Assembly (NCBI RefSeq): GCF_035989305.1
Contig: NZ_CP108514.1
Location: forward strand, 2,542,501 to 2,606,500
Source: Streptomyces sp. NBC_01233
Lineage (GTDB): Bacteria; Actinomycetota; Actinomycetes; Streptomycetales; Streptomycetaceae
Direction: 5' to 3'
DNA: 64,000 bases
Shown piece by piece: positions 34,633-48,632 of the stretch. The position numbers and the translations under genes are program-made. Each line of letters begins with the position of its first letter. The stretch's first letter is position 1. A model generated the notes under the pieces. It made no database searches. It saw only the letters and a list, made by a program, of their open reading frames with translations, and was not told where the DNA came from.

Positions 34633-35922
34633 CTAGCTGAGCGGGAGGACGCCCCCGATCGGGCCGAGGGCCGCCGGGTCCACGTCCACCCAGCTGCGGT
34701 CGATGTTGATGGTGACCCCGCCGTACGTGGCGTTGTGGTCGCCGCGGAACTGGTGGGCCCGGCGCGGGCCGGCCCACTGGGCCGTGCCCGCCGGCAGGCC
34801 CATGTCGGCGTTGCCGACGGAGGCCGAGAGGTTCCAGCGGGCGGCCCACAGCACGTCCGGCATGGCCTGGGGTGCCTGGTGGTGGTGGGCGCTCAGCGCC
34901 TTGACCCCGGAGCTCACCGAGACGTAGGCGGCGGAGCGGAAGCCCAGCTCGTGCAGCCGCTGCGTCCAGGCGGTCAGGTAGGCGACGACGGGGGCGTCCC
35001 AGGTGGCGCGGTCCGTGTAGTTCTCCAGGTCGTTGTAGAGCACCGTGCCCTCGGCCATTGCGAGGGACCGGGCCGCGTCCACCGCGCCCTCGGCGGCCTC
35101 CCTGCCCTGCCCGTTGGCCTCGGAAGGGTCGGTGGACAGGCCGGTGTCGGCGTTGTGCCAGGGCTGCGGGCCCACCCAGATGGGCATCAGGTGCCAGCCC
35201 GCGGCGGCCTGCCGTTCGACCCAGCGGGCCGTGAGCCGCGGCTGGGCGCAGGCCCGGGCGCGGCCGCCGATGTAGATGCCGATCGCACGGAAGGGGGAAT
35301 CGGCGCGCCAGGTGTCCATGGCCTTCTGGGTCGGGGCGGTGCAGGCGTCGAAGCCCTCGCCCTTGAAGGCTGCCTGGACGCCGCGCTGGTCCGCGCCGCC
35401 GTGGGCCACGGCGGGCGCCGCGGGGCGCGGGGCGTGGGTGGCGGGGCCCAGGGCGCGGGCTCGGGTGAGGACCCTGCGTACGGCGTCGGGCGCGGCCCCG
35501 TAGGAGACGGTGGCCATGACCCCGGGCCGGAGCAGGGCGTAGCGCAGCTCGTTGCTGGCGGAGGGGTGGGGGGCTTCGGGCAGCGCGGTGGCGGTCTCCA
35601 CGGTGACGGTGGGGACGTCGGCGCGTTCGGCAGCCCCGTCGAGGGGTTCGAGGTGCAGGGTGTCGGCGCGGCTGACGACGGCCCGGCCGGTGCATTCGCT
35701 CTGGGTGCCGGCGTGACCGAGGTACAGGGTGGGCAGGTCCAGCCGGAGGCAGGCGCCGGGGTCGCGGTCGAGGTCGACGACCCGCCAGTCGGCGGGGAGG
35801 GTGAGGCGCAGCCCGTGGTAGTCGACGGTCTGCCGGTCGGCGGCGGCTACGGAGGGCTGGACGGAGAGCAGCAGCGCGGCGGCGCCGAGCAGCCCGCTCA
35901 GCAGGGTTCGGGTGGGGGCCAT
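34633..35922 (-). CDS. Secreted DUF1906 (glycoside-hydrolase-like) protein
   Basis: A 429-residue exported protein with a signal peptide (RTLLSGLLGAAALLLSVQPSVAAA). The first 160 residues form a domain I do not recognise (TVDYHGLRLTLPADWRVVDL). From about residue 190, GEGFDACTAPTQKAMDTWRA, AIGIYIGGRARACAQPRLTA, GWHLMPIWVGPQP and YNDLENYTDRATWDAP match the Rv2525c-like DUF1906 domain. That is a TIM barrel resembling glycoside hydrolases and found in cell-envelope proteins. The Asp/Glu in YNDLENY are candidate catalytic residues. It is convergent with the upstream flavoprotein gene, 9 bases apart. Confidence 0.87.
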   Translation of the reverse strand: MAPTRTLLSGLLGAAALLLSVQPSVAAADRQTVDYHGLRLTLPADWRVVDLDRDPGACLRLDLPTLYLGHAGTQSECTGRAVVSRADTLHLEPLDGAAERADVPTVTVETATALPEAPHPSASNELRYALLRPGVMATVSYGAAPDAVRRVLTRARALGPATHAPRPAAPAVAHGGADQRGVQAAFKGEGFDACTAPTQKAMDTWRADSPFRAIGIYIGGRARACAQPRLTARWVERQAAAGWHLMPIWVGPQPWHNADTGLSTDPSEANGQGREAAEGAVDAARSLAMAEGTVLYNDLENYTDRATWDAPVVAYLTAWTQRLHELGFRSAAYVSVSSGVKALSAHHHQAPQAMPDVLWAARWNLSASVGNADMGLPAGTAQWAGPRRAHQFRGDHNATYGGVTINIDRSWVDVDPAALGPIGGVLPLS

Positions 35923-36351
35923 GCTGCAGATGGTTACCAGACGGCACGGCCCTCAACTGTGCGGCGATTCCCCCCGGATGGTCCGTCCGGCCTAGGCCGG
36001 ATCGGGCGGGTCCGCGGGCACCCGCCGGGTCGGTCGCGAGGATCCGCCCCTCCCCTCCTCCCCGAGCTCGACGAACGGCAGGCGCGTCCCCCGCCCTCCC
36101 CTGTCGGGCATCACCCGCACGAGCGAATCGAGCTCGGCCCCGTCGTCCGGTACGCCGCGCAGGCCCGGGAAGCCGCGCTCGGCGGTGTCACCACCCGCTC
36201 CGCGCCGACGGCCCGGTCGACACCAACTCCTGGAGCACGTGATCCAGTTCGGCGGCCCGTACGCCGACCACCGGCCGGTACGGCGGGCACGGCCACCTGG
36301 CCCCGAGCGCCTATCGCGCCACGGCGCGGGCCCGGTAGCCGTAGAGTCGAG
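35923..36351. other. Intergenic region without a recognised gene
   Basis: About 430 bases between the DUF1906 gene start and the hairpin at 36352. Short open frames occur on the plus strand (one begins around 36111, reading ERIELGPVVRYAAQAREAAL) but none has a ribosome site and a recognisable family. A decayed gene ending at the plus-strand terminator is possible. Confidence 0.5.
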
Positions 36352-36394
36352 GGGGCGGCCGAAGCCAGTTGCGTTGGCTTCGGCCGCCCCTTTT
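36352..36394 (+). terminator. Strong intrinsic terminator
   Basis: A perfect 16-bp stem (GGGGCGGCCGAAGCCA with TGGCTTCGGCCGCCCC), a 7-base loop and a TTTT tract on the plus strand. It also stands 12 bases beyond the permease stop on the minus strand and can end that operon. Confidence 0.85.
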
Positions 36395-36405
36395 CCTCGT
36401 CCCGG

Positions 36406-37440
36406 TCAGGCCGTCCGGCGGCGCAGCCACCAGGAGCAGAACCCGGCCAGCAGACCGGAGAGCGCGAGGAAGATCCCCGTCTCGACCCACTGGAAGGGCC
36501 AATAGCGGTCGGCGGGCTGGTAGTCGACCGCTAGGTGGAGGTTCGACGTGGCGAAGCACTCGAAGGGGTCCGTCGAGCGGTCCGCGCAGCCCGGGGCACC
36601 GCGGACCTCCCGGTCAGACGCGTCGAGCACCGCGCCGGGATCGGACACCACCCAGACGCCGGGCTTGAGGACCCCGACCCGCAAGTAGGAGTCGTCACCC
36701 GAACCCTTCAGCTGGACGTGGTTCCCGTTCCAGCCGTCCTTCGGCGCACCGGACTCCGCGCCACCGCCGACCGGCGCCACGACGAGGGAGCTGAGCGTGA
36801 CTTCGGTGTGCTCCGGCGTCACGAAGTGCGGGCGGATCGCGAAGGGCACGAGGATCTGGACCGCGACGAAGGCGACGAGGGTCGCCGCCATCGCGGGCAC
36901 GGTGCGCCGGATCAGCAGCCCGGCGCAGGCTCCGAGGGTGAAGGCGAACGCCGCGTAGCCGAGGGGCACGATCGCGCGGCCGCTGAACATGAGGGGGGTG
37001 AAGCGGTCCAGGTTGACCCGGTCGATGGGATCCGCCCACCAGGTCACCAGGAGGCTGAGCACCCCGGTGACGGCGACGGCGATCAGGCCGACGGCCCCGA
37101 GCTTGACCAGGATCCAGCGGCCGCGGGTGATGCTCTGGTTCCAGACGAGCCGGTGGGTGCCGGTCTCCAGTTCACGGGCGATCAACGGGGCGCCCCAGAA
37201 GACCCCCGTGATGCCGGGCGCGGCGAGCAGCAGGCTCGTGACGTAGTAGGTCAGGGTCTGGTACTCGACGACCAGTGCGTTCCTGGCCGTTTCGCAGTCG
37301 CCCCGGCAGTGCGCGACGGTGCTGTCGTAGAGGTCGCGCATCTGGAGACCGGTGACCACGAGGAATATCGCGAGCGCGGCCAGGGCGGCGAGGGCCACGA
37401 GCGTCTGGACACGGTATTGGCGCCAGGTCAGCCAGATCAT
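36406..37440 (-). CDS. ABC-2-type transporter permease
   Basis: A 344-residue membrane protein. The first helix (TLVALAALAALAIFLVVTGL) is followed by a loop with two cysteines (CRGDC). Four further hydrophobic segments are visible (VTSLLLAAPGITGVFW, VGLIAVAVTGVLSLLVTWW, GYAAFAFTLGACAGLLI and AATLVAFVAVQILVPFAI). A long extracytoplasmic stretch follows, then a last helix before an RRR end. ARELETGTHRLVWNQSITRGRW is a coupling region typical of ABC-2 permeases of the YtrABC type. It overlaps the ATPase gene by 4 bases. If the ATPase frameshift is real, this transporter lacks its motor. Confidence 0.88.
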   Translation of the reverse strand: MIWLTWRQYRVQTLVALAALAALAIFLVVTGLQMRDLYDSTVAHCRGDCETARNALVVEYQTLTYYVTSLLLAAPGITGVFWGAPLIARELETGTHRLVWNQSITRGRWILVKLGAVGLIAVAVTGVLSLLVTWWADPIDRVNLDRFTPLMFSGRAIVPLGYAAFAFTLGACAGLLIRRTVPAMAATLVAFVAVQILVPFAIRPHFVTPEHTEVTLSSLVVAPVGGGAESGAPKDGWNGNHVQLKGSGDDSYLRVGVLKPGVWVVSDPGAVLDASDREVRGAPGCADRSTDPFECFATSNLHLAVDYQPADRYWPFQWVETGIFLALSGLLAGFCSWWLRRRTA

Positions 37441-38332
37441 CGCTGGTCCTCCGGAGTGGGTCGGGGGCCGCGCCCGGCCGTGGAGGCCCGACTCATGTAG
37501 GTGAGGACCAAGTCCTCCAGGTTGAGGGGCTCCAGGATCCAGGAAGGATCCTGGACCGCCTTGTCGGAGCGCACGATGAACGTGCTCTGCCGCTCGGTGT
37601 GGGTCTCCTGGATGACGTGCATGCCCGCGGGCAGGGTGGCGGCATCCCGGCGCGCGGTGGTGAGCCGGAAGTGGGTGGCGAGCAGGTCGTCGACGCCCCC
37701 TGCCACCTGGACCCGGGAGGCGACCAGCGAGATCAGGTGGTCGCAGACCCGTTCCAGGTCGGAGACCAGGTGCGAGGAGAGCACGACGGTGACCCCTCCT
37801 CGGCCACGAACTCCATCAGGCTCTGCAGGAACTCCCGCCGGGCCAGCGGGTCCAGAGCGGCGACCGGCTCGTCGAGCATCAGCAGCTCGGGCCGCTTGGC
37901 CACGGCGAGCGTCAGGGCCACCTGGGCGCGCTGGCCGCCGGAGAGCTTGCCGGCCTTCTGTGCGGGGTCCAGGCCGAGCCGCCGGATCCGCCCTTCGGCG
38001 AACGCGGCGTCCCATCCCGGATTGAGCCGGGCACCCAGCTTCAGGTGGTCGGCGACGGACAGACCGGCGTACGTGGGCGTGTCCTGGGCGACGAAGCCGA
38101 CCTTGGCCAGCTGTCCGGGCCCGGACGCGGGCCGGCCGCCGAGCACTTCGATGCTGCCGGAGCTCGGGCCGATCAGCCCGCAGGCCAGCTGCAACAGGGT
38201 CGACTTGCCGGCCCCGTTGGGCCCGACCAGACCGACGACCCGCCCGGCCGGCACGCTCAGGGTGCAGTCGCTCAGCGCCTCTTTGCGGCCGTACCGCTTG
38301 CCCAGCGCGCGGGCTTCCAAAATGGCGGTCAT
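37437..38332 (-). pseudogene. ABC transporter ATP-binding protein, single-base frameshift
   Basis: The first 190 codons encode a normal ATPase: GLVGPNGAGKSTLLQL (Walker A), KLSGGQRAQVALTLAVA (signature), and LLMLDEPVAALDP (Walker B). At the G-run near 37795 the frame leaves FVAEEG. The other frame continues GVTVVLSSHLVSDLERVCDHL (switch His) to a normal C-terminus ending PEDQR. One missing G in a run of four accounts for it (896 bases, one short of a multiple of three). Flanking genes couple to it through ATGA overlaps. Either a true lesion or a homopolymer sequencing error. Confidence 0.85.
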
Positions 38333-38736
38333 TTCTCCTCTTCGGTGTGCGTCTCCGTGCCGGTTCGGGCGCGGAAGGTGCTCAGGAACAGGGCCTCGAT
38401 GCTCTCCTCGCCCAGCCCGGCGGCCCGCGCCTTGTCGAGCCAGTGCTGCAGCTCCTGGCGCAGCGGCCCGTGCTCGGACAGCGAGTCGTCGCTGAGCGTT
38501 CCGGAGATGAACGTGCCCACCCCGGGCTTCTTCGCGACCAGCCCCTCGTATTCGAGCTCGCGGTACGCCTTGAGCACCGTGTTCGGGTTGATCGCCACCT
38601 TGGCGGCGACGTCCTTGACCGTCGGCAGCCGGTCTCCCTCCGCCAGCAGCCCCAGCCGCAGGGCCTGCCGGACCTGGTGGATGAGCTGCATGTACGGAGC
38701 GACACCGGAACGGGCATCGAGGTGAAACTCGATCAC
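38329..38736 (-). CDS. GntR-family regulator (YtrA type)
   Basis: A 135-residue GntR regulator of the short YtrA class: an N-terminal winged helix (APYMQLIHQVRQALRLGLL, then LPTVKDVAAKVAINPNTVLK and GVGTF) and only a two-helix C-terminal extension. It starts at GTG preceded by AGAGGAGG. It is the first gene of the operon with the ABC transporter, the standard arrangement for YtrA regulators, which repress transporters induced by cell-envelope stress or antibiotics. A CTAGGAAGCTAG dyad between promoter and start is a possible operator. Confidence 0.9.
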   Translation of the reverse strand: MIEFHLDARSGVAPYMQLIHQVRQALRLGLLAEGDRLPTVKDVAAKVAINPNTVLKAYRELEYEGLVAKKPGVGTFISGTLSDDSLSEHGPLRQELQHWLDKARAAGLGEESIEALFLSTFRARTGTETHTEEEK

Positions 38737-38766
38737 TGTCCTCCTCTATTCATCTAGCTTCCTAGC

Positions 38767-38799
38767 ACTATAGGACTCTACGTCTGCGATCACTGTCAA
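38767..38799 (-). promoter_or_regulatory. Candidate promoter of the GntR/ABC operon
   Basis: On the minus strand TTGACA (38794-38799) and TATAGT (38767-38772) are present but 21 bases apart, longer than the ideal 17-18. The stretch is A+T-rich relative to its surroundings and ends about 30 bases before the start codon. Confidence 0.35.
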
Positions 38800-39142
38800 G
38801 GAGATACGCCTCAACACGGGTGCGAGGAGAGTGAATTGGCACATGAGAGGCCCCGTTCACGGGGCTGAGCCCGCGGGTGTTCGGCAAGCCGGTCACTGCG
38901 ACGCGGAGCGAAGGCGTTGTCACGTGCACCGCGCCGAGCGGGACCAGTGAGCCTCCGCCAACTTGAAGACGCAGGTCAAAGGGCTGGCGTGACCGGCTCT
39001 CGGGCTGCTCACGCTGGTCGTGGGCGGCTGTCTGAGGAGTAGATCGCCTGTCTGCTCCCTTCAGCACTCCGGGCCTGTCCCTGAAGGTGCCTGGGATCTC
39101 AGCGGGTGCTTCCCGGACCTCGACGGCGGTCGCGTGGAAGTC
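38800..39142. other. Intergenic region without a recognised gene
   Basis: About 340 bases between the GntR promoter and the end of the membrane protein gene. Its G+C content is slightly lower than its neighbours. It includes a short hairpin (GCCCCGTTCACGGGGC near 38853). A minus-strand open frame (38768-39067) shows no family resemblance and has no ribosome site. No gene is called. Confidence 0.5.
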
Positions 39143-39820
39143 TCAGCGGCCGAGACCGGACAGCCCGTCACCCAGGATGCTTGCGCCCAGGAGGAGCAGC
39201 ACGATCACGGTGATCACGGTGCTGTTGGTGACCATGAACTGTCCGACGCTGTCCAGGAACGACGCGGCGCGCTGTCCTCCGGCGAGATGGATGGCGACGG
39301 CTCCCAGCACCGTGCAGGAGGCAATGAGTACGAAGACGGCGACTGCCGCGGCGAGGCCGACGTCGTGGGCGCCGGCCTCGACGATCGAGGCGGCGGCCGA
39401 CGCTGTCAGGACGAGGTTTTTGGGGTTGGCGCCCGACAACAGCGCCCCGAGGAGTAGCGCCCGTCCGGCCGTGGCGTCGTCGAGCGAGGCCATCCAGCGG
39501 GGTGTCTCTGCCTGCTCACCGGCGCGCGGGCGCTTCCACCACTTGCGTACCCCCAGCACGATGAGGGCTGTTCCGGCCAGTACCCGTCCCCAGTCCGCGA
39601 TCGCCGACGATGTGCTGTCGGGGTCGTCGGCCCCGCCGAAGAGCACCGCGACGAGGGTCGCCGCGATCGCAAGGCCGGTGATCCACCCGGCCGCGAACAG
39701 CAGGCCGTTACGGCGGCCCTGCGAGCCGGAAAGGATCAGGACAATTCCGATGAGCGGGAAGGGACTGAGCGCGACCGCCAACGCAGCCGGCAGCATGGCC
39801 CCCATTGCCTGGCTGAGCAA
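39143..39820 (-). CDS. GAP-family membrane protein (Sap/LysE-like fold)
   Basis: A 225-residue membrane protein with six hydrophobic segments: LPAALAVALSPFPLIGIVLI, GLLFAAGWITGLAIAATLVAV, VLAGTALIVLGV, ALLLGALLSGANPKNLVLTA, VGLAAAVAVFVLIASCTVLGA and STVITVIVLLLLGASIL. The sequences LSPFPLIGIVL and GANPKNLVLT mark the GAP (GPL-addressing, sulfolipid-1 Sap-type) family of actinobacterial transporters. A TTG start fits best because GGAAGGGG lies 5 bases before it; ATGs at 39805 and 39796 are alternatives. It is 16 bases after the truncated VOC gene. Confidence 0.82.
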   Translation of the reverse strand: MLSQAMGAMLPAALAVALSPFPLIGIVLILSGSQGRRNGLLFAAGWITGLAIAATLVAVLFGGADDPDSTSSAIADWGRVLAGTALIVLGVRKWWKRPRAGEQAETPRWMASLDDATAGRALLLGALLSGANPKNLVLTASAAASIVEAGAHDVGLAAAVAVFVLIASCTVLGAVAIHLAGGQRAASFLDSVGQFMVTNSTVITVIVLLLLGASILGDGLSGLGR

Positions 39821-39836
39821 CGAATCCCCTTCCACG

Positions 39837-40001
39837 TCATGCCTGCTCCTCAGGTGCCTGCAAGCGCTTGAATTCGTCCCACGTGGCGAACCCCTCCGGG
39901 GGCGGCGGCACGACGTACCCCAACACTTCGCACCAGAAGCGAGCGAGGCGCTCAGGTTCCGCGCAGTCGAAGGCGACTTGGAACTTCTCGATCGCCGCCA
40001 T
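39837..40001 (-). pseudogene. Truncated VOC/glyoxalase-like gene
   Basis: A 54-residue frame starting AAIEKFQVAFDCAEPERLAR, with FWCEVLGYVVPPPPEGFATW next. This is the first beta-alpha-beta unit of the glyoxalase-like VOC family, whose members need 120-240 residues. It stops at TGA after EEQA, immediately before the GAP-family gene. No C-terminal part is found nearby. Probably a remnant; it may persist by chance. Confidence 0.65.
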
Positions 40002-40034
40002 CGGCGCAACGTACCAAGGGGGTGCGGTACGAGA

Positions 40035-40235
40035 TCAGGCTCGGCACTTCACGGCCTCGATGAACGGCGCCCACGCGGAATCCGGGAACGCGAGGACCGG
40101 GCCGGCGCCCGCCAGCTTGCTGTCGCGGACGGGGACCAGGCCGGGGAGGTCGTCGGATACCTCTACGCAGTTGCCGCCCTCCCCGTTGCTGTACGAGGAC
40201 TTCCGCCAGGACAGGCCGTTCATGTCTGCGCGCAT
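40035..40235 (-). CDS. DUF397 protein
   Basis: A 66-residue protein with the family's two blocks: [17 protein letters not shown] and VPVRDSKL, then [18 protein letters not shown]397 proteins are found almost only in streptomycetes and relatives, next to XRE regulators of the WhiJ/AbaA type, and are thought to modulate them in development or antibiotic control. The start lies inside the upstream regulator gene (16-base overlap), so the pair is coupled. Confidence 0.93.
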   Translation of the reverse strand: MRADMNGLSWRKSSYSNGEGGNCVEVSDDLPGLVPVRDSKLAGAGPVLAFPDSAWAPFIEAVKCRA

Positions 40236-41056
40236 GTCGCGTGCTCCTCCGCCACTGATTCGATCAAGGTCAGGGACGCCTCCGGCGACAACGCAGCAGC
40301 CCTGGCAAGATCGTATGACTTCCAGTGGCGCTGGACCAGGGCCGGATAGTCGAGCAACTGCCCCGCGTGAGGCCCCTCGGTGTAGGCCACGTCCGGCGCG
40401 TCAGAGAACTGCATGATTCTCACGGCCGCGTCGAGGACGCCATGGGCCCCGGCTGCGAACGGCACCACCTGCACGGTGATCCGGTGGGCCCGAACGTACG
40501 ACGAGATGTGCCGCAGCTGAGCGGCCATCACCGCAGGCCCGCCAACCACCGTCCGCAACACCGACTCGTGCAGGACGACCCACAGCTCGGGGGTCTCCGG
40601 ATCACCGAGGAGCCGTGCGCGTTCGATGCGTGCCGCGACCAGGTCTTCAACACGCTCGGCAAGGGCGGTCGGGCTGGCGGCCCGGATCACCGCCCGGGCG
40701 TAGTCCTCCGTCTGCAGCAGCCCTGGGACCAGCGTGGGGGCGTACTCGTAGATGGCCGTCGCCAGACCTTCCAACTCGGCCGCGGCGGCGAAGTACTCGA
40801 CGTGCTTGGACTTGAACGCTCTGGCCAGCCGCAAGAAGTAGTCCCCAGTGCCTAGCTCCCGGTCGATGAGTGCCGCGATCTCGGGGCGAAGTCGGCGCTG
40901 GCCGTTCTCCATCTGTCCGACATAGGAGCCGGTGGCGTAGATCCGTTCCCCTAGAGCCGCTTGGGTCAGTCCGGCCGCCTCACGCCGACGCCGTAGTTCC
41001 TCACGGGGGAACTCCTCCGGCGTCTGCGCCCCACCCTCGTCCTTCGGCTTGGCCAT
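40220..41056 (-). CDS. XRE-family regulator with DUF5753-type domain (WhiJ-like)
   Basis: A 278-residue regulator. The helix-turn-helix covers [20 protein letters not shown] and [13 protein letters not shown]. The C-terminal domain has [43 protein letters not shown] and [12 protein letters not shown], the DUF5753 pattern. The ATG follows GGGGAG at 7-base spacing. Together with the DUF397 partner it forms one of the many paralogous WhiJ-like pairs of streptomycetes; its own regulated process is unknown. Confidence 0.93.
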   Translation of the reverse strand: MAKPKDEGGAQTPEEFPREELRRRREAAGLTQAALGERIYATGSYVGQMENGQRRLRPEIAALIDRELGTGDYFLRLARAFKSKHVEYFAAAAELEGLATAIYEYAPTLVPGLLQTEDYARAVIRAASPTALAERVEDLVAARIERARLLGDPETPELWVVLHESVLRTVVGGPAVMAAQLRHISSYVRAHRITVQVVPFAAGAHGVLDAAVRIMQFSDAPDVAYTEGPHAGQLLDYPALVQRHWKSYDLARAAALSPEASLTLIESVAEEHATCAQT

Positions 41057-41157
41057 GAGCCAACTCCCCGCTCCCGCAGTGCCCTCGCTCCGCGGAAGAG
41101 CGTAGTCCTCAACGCGACACCGGGACAACGGAACGCATCGATACGGCTACAGAACGC

Positions 41158-41201
41158 CACAGCGCCCGCCACCCCTGGTCGGGGACGTGGCGGGCGCTGT
41201 G
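41158..41201. terminator. Terminator downstream of gltD
   Basis: CACAGCGCCCGCCAC pairs perfectly with GTGGCGGGCGCTGTG over a 14-base loop that can form its own small stem. It lies about 70 bases after the gltD stop and 100 bases before the XRE start. Confidence 0.8.
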
Positions 41202-41273
41202 TCGGGAGTTCCGTACGCCGTTGTACGGACCGTATGAGGGGTCCCGCCCACGAAGGGCGGGGTACTGCCGGTG

Positions 41274-42726
41274 TTACACGGTCAGCGAGCGGTCCGTCGG
41301 CTTGACCGGGTACGGGAGGGCGCTGGTGCCGGTCAGGAAGCGGTCCACGCCGCGGGCGGCCGAGCGGCCTTCCGCGATGGCCCAGACGATGAGCGACTGG
41401 CCGCGGCCCGCGTCGCCGGCGACGAAGACGCCGTCGACGTTGGTCGCGTAGGAGGCGTCGCGCTCGACGTTGCCGCGGGCGTCCAGCTCCAGGCCGAACT
41501 GGTCGACCAGACCGTTGGCCTGGTCCGTGCCCGTGAAGCCCATCGCCAGGGTGACCAGCTGCGCGGGGAGGACGCGCTCGGTGCCGGGCTTCTGGACGAG
41601 CTTGCCGTCGACGAACTCGACCTCGACCAGGTGCAGGGCCTTGACGTTGCCGTCCTCGTCGCCCTCGAAGTGGGTGGTGGAGACGGAGTAGACCCGCTCG
41701 CCGCCCTCCTCGTGCGCCGAGGTGACCTTGTAGAGCATGGGGAAGGTCGGCCAGGGCTGGTTGGCGTTACGGTCCTCGCCCGGCTTCGGCATGATCTCCA
41801 GCTGCGTGACCGAGGCCGCGCCCTGGCGGTGGGCGGTGCCCACGCAGTCCGCGCCGGTGTCGCCACCGCCGATGACGACCACGTGCTTGCCCTCGGCCGT
41901 GATGGGGGGCGCCATGAAGTCGCCCTCCTGCACCTTGTTCGCGAGCGGCAGGTACTCCATCGCGAAGTGGATGCCGTTCAGCTCGCGGCCCGGAACCGGA
42001 AGGTCGCGGGAGACCGTGGCGCCCGCCGCGATGACCACCGCGTCGAACCGCTTGCACAGGTCGGTGGCGGTGATGTCGCGGCCGACCTCGATGCCGGTAC
42101 GGAACTTGGTGCCCTCCGCGCGCATCTGCTCGATGCGGCGGTTGATGTGCACCTTCTCCATCTTGAACTCGGGGATGCCGTAGCGCAGCAGGCCGCCGAC
42201 GCGGTCGGCGCGCTCGTACACCACCACGGTGTGGCCAGCCCGGGTCAGCTGCTGGGCCGCGGCGAGACCCGCCGGGCCGGAGCCGATGACGGCGGCCGTC
42301 TTGCCGGAGAGGCGCTCCGGCGGCTGCGGGGTGACGTTGCCGTTGTCCCAGGCCTTGTCGATGATCGAGACTTCGACGTTCTTGATCGTGACGGCCGGCT
42401 GGTTGATGCCGAGGACGCACGCCGACTCGCACGGGGCCGGGCACAGCCGCCCGGTGAACTCCGGGAAGTTGTTCGTGGCGTGCAGGCGCTCGCTCGCCGC
42501 CGACCAGTCGTCGCGGTACGCGAAGTCGTTCCACTCGGGGATCAGGTTCCCGAGCGGGCACCCGTTGTGGCAGAACGGGATGCCGCAGTCCATGCAGCGG
42601 CCGGCCTGCTTGCTGATGATCGGGAGCAGCGAGCCCGGAACGTAGACCTCGTTCCAGTCCTTCAGCCGGTCGGTGACAGGACGGGTGCAGGCGGTCTCGC
42701 GCTGGGTGGTGAGGAAGCCCTTCGGG

Positions 42727-42734
<8 letters not shown>
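41274..42734 (-). CDS. gltD: Glutamate synthase (NADPH) small subunit
   Basis: A 486-residue beta subunit. [20 protein letters not shown] and [12 protein letters not shown] hold the iron-sulfur ligands in the N-terminal third. [18 protein letters not shown] is the FAD site and [20 protein letters not shown] the NADPH site. It passes electrons from NADPH to the large subunit for conversion of glutamine and 2-oxoglutarate to two glutamates. The start overlaps the gltB stop by 8 bases. Confidence 0.97.
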
Positions 42735-47322
<4,588 letters not shown>

Positions 47323-47649
47323 CGGCTCTCCCGTCGTCGTCGTGGCATATGTGCATAGCCGAGGGACGACGTTGGCCCTCTGCGAAATTTCGTGCAGATT
47401 ACATGATGACGACAATCCCGAGAAGCGGATATGCCATTCCAGCATGCGGACACTGCACAAGGCAGGAAGAGGAGACTTTCGCGGCGTTCTGCGGACGCAG
47501 ACCGGCGCAGCACGAGGCGAAGGTCCCGGATGCAGGGCGGGCATCGTTGCCCGGAGCCCTGGACTGATGCCCGGCGGACACGGGATCGAAACCGCCGGGT
47601 AATGGACTACTTATGTGGTGCACTGCATAGTGTCTCACTGCAAGGCCGG
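47323..47649 (-). promoter_or_regulatory. gltB upstream region with two palindromes
   Basis: This 327-base region between gltB and the VIT gene has no coding sequence. Two symmetrical A+T-rich elements stand out: the perfect 10-mer CGAAATTTCG at 47383-47392, about 60 bases before gltB, and TATGTGGTGCACTGCATA at 47612-47629. Either could be a regulator site for nitrogen-responsive control. A clear GlnR box pair (gTnAc-n6-GaAAc) is not recognisable. Confidence 0.4.
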
Positions 47650-48381
47650 TCAGCCTATGGCTCCGCCGATCCAGGTTCCCAGGATGTACGTCACACCGGC
47701 GGCCGCGCCACCCAGGACGAGCTGGCGCACGCCGCTGTACCACCAGGACCGGGCGGTGACCCGGGAGACCACCGCGCCGCAGGCGAAGAGCCCGGCCAGT
47801 GCGAGCAGCACCGCCGGCCACAGGGCCGTGGCGCCGAGCAGGTACGGCAGTACGGGGAGCAGCGCGCCCAGCGCGAAGGAGCCGAAGGACGAGACCGCGG
47901 CGACGATCGGCGAGGGCAGGTCGTCGGGGTCGATCCCGAGCTCCTCGCGGGCGTGGATCTCCAGCGCCTGCTCGGGGTCGCGGGACAGCTGCATGGCGAC
48001 CTCGCGGGCGAGCATGGGCTCGACCCCGCGGGAGACGTAGAGCTCGGCCAGCTCCTCCATCTCGTCGGCCGGGTGCTTGCGCAACTGCTGCCGCTCTACG
48101 TCCAGTTCCGCGAGGACCAGCTCGCGCTGCGAGGCGACGGAGGTGTACTCGCCGGCCGCCATCGAGAAGGCGCCGGCCGCGAGGCCCGCCAGTCCGGTGA
48201 TGACGACGGTCTGCGGGGCGACGGCGCCGCCGGCCACGCCGGTCATGAGGGCGAGGTTGGAGACGAGGCCGTCCATGGCACCGAAGACGGCCGGGCGCAG
48301 CCATCCGCCGTTGACGTCGCGGTGGGTGTGGTTGTCCCGGTGCGCGGTGTGCAGCGGTGCTTCGATGTCGATGATGGACAT
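47650..48381 (-). CDS. VIT1/CCC1-family metal transporter
   Basis: A 243-residue membrane protein. HRDVNGGWLRPAVFGAMDGL and SNLALMTGVAGG form the first transmembrane segment of the vacuolar iron transporter family. VVITGLAGLAAGAFSMAAGEYTS is the second. A charged helical domain rich in Glu (ELVLAELDVERQQLRKHPAD, EEMEELAELYVSRG) serves as the cytosolic metal-binding part. Three further helices end the chain. It should move Fe2+ or Mn2+. The start used (MSIIDIEA) has GGGGAGA upstream. It is divergent from the ADP-ribosylglycohydrolase operon. Confidence 0.92.
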   Translation of the reverse strand: MSIIDIEAPLHTAHRDNHTHRDVNGGWLRPAVFGAMDGLVSNLALMTGVAGGAVAPQTVVITGLAGLAAGAFSMAAGEYTSVASQRELVLAELDVERQQLRKHPADEMEELAELYVSRGVEPMLAREVAMQLSRDPEQALEIHAREELGIDPDDLPSPIVAAVSSFGSFALGALLPVLPYLLGATALWPAVLLALAGLFACGAVVSRVTARSWWYSGVRQLVLGGAAAGVTYILGTWIGGAIG

Positions 48382-48632
48382 GCCGAGATATCTCCCCATT
48401 TGTGCGAACGGGCGCCGCGAGACACCCCGCGCCCCCTGAACACCTCGAAACTACGCACGATTTCTGCCGCCCGCCAGCAAGGAAGGCCGTACTTACCTGC
48501 GGTTTTGTGGGTCGGCGACCGGGTGACGACGGGCTTCGCGGGGTGTTTCGCGACGAGCGACAAACCACATGACGTGGCACAAATCCCCCAAGGGCTCATG
48601 ATGAGCCCCATCCAATGTGGGAGAGGCGCGCC

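Noticed and set aside
36111..36345. Possible small gene before the strong terminator
   Set aside because: Frames there lack a ribosome site and any family resemblance; the terminator may end a decayed gene or serve the minus-strand operon.
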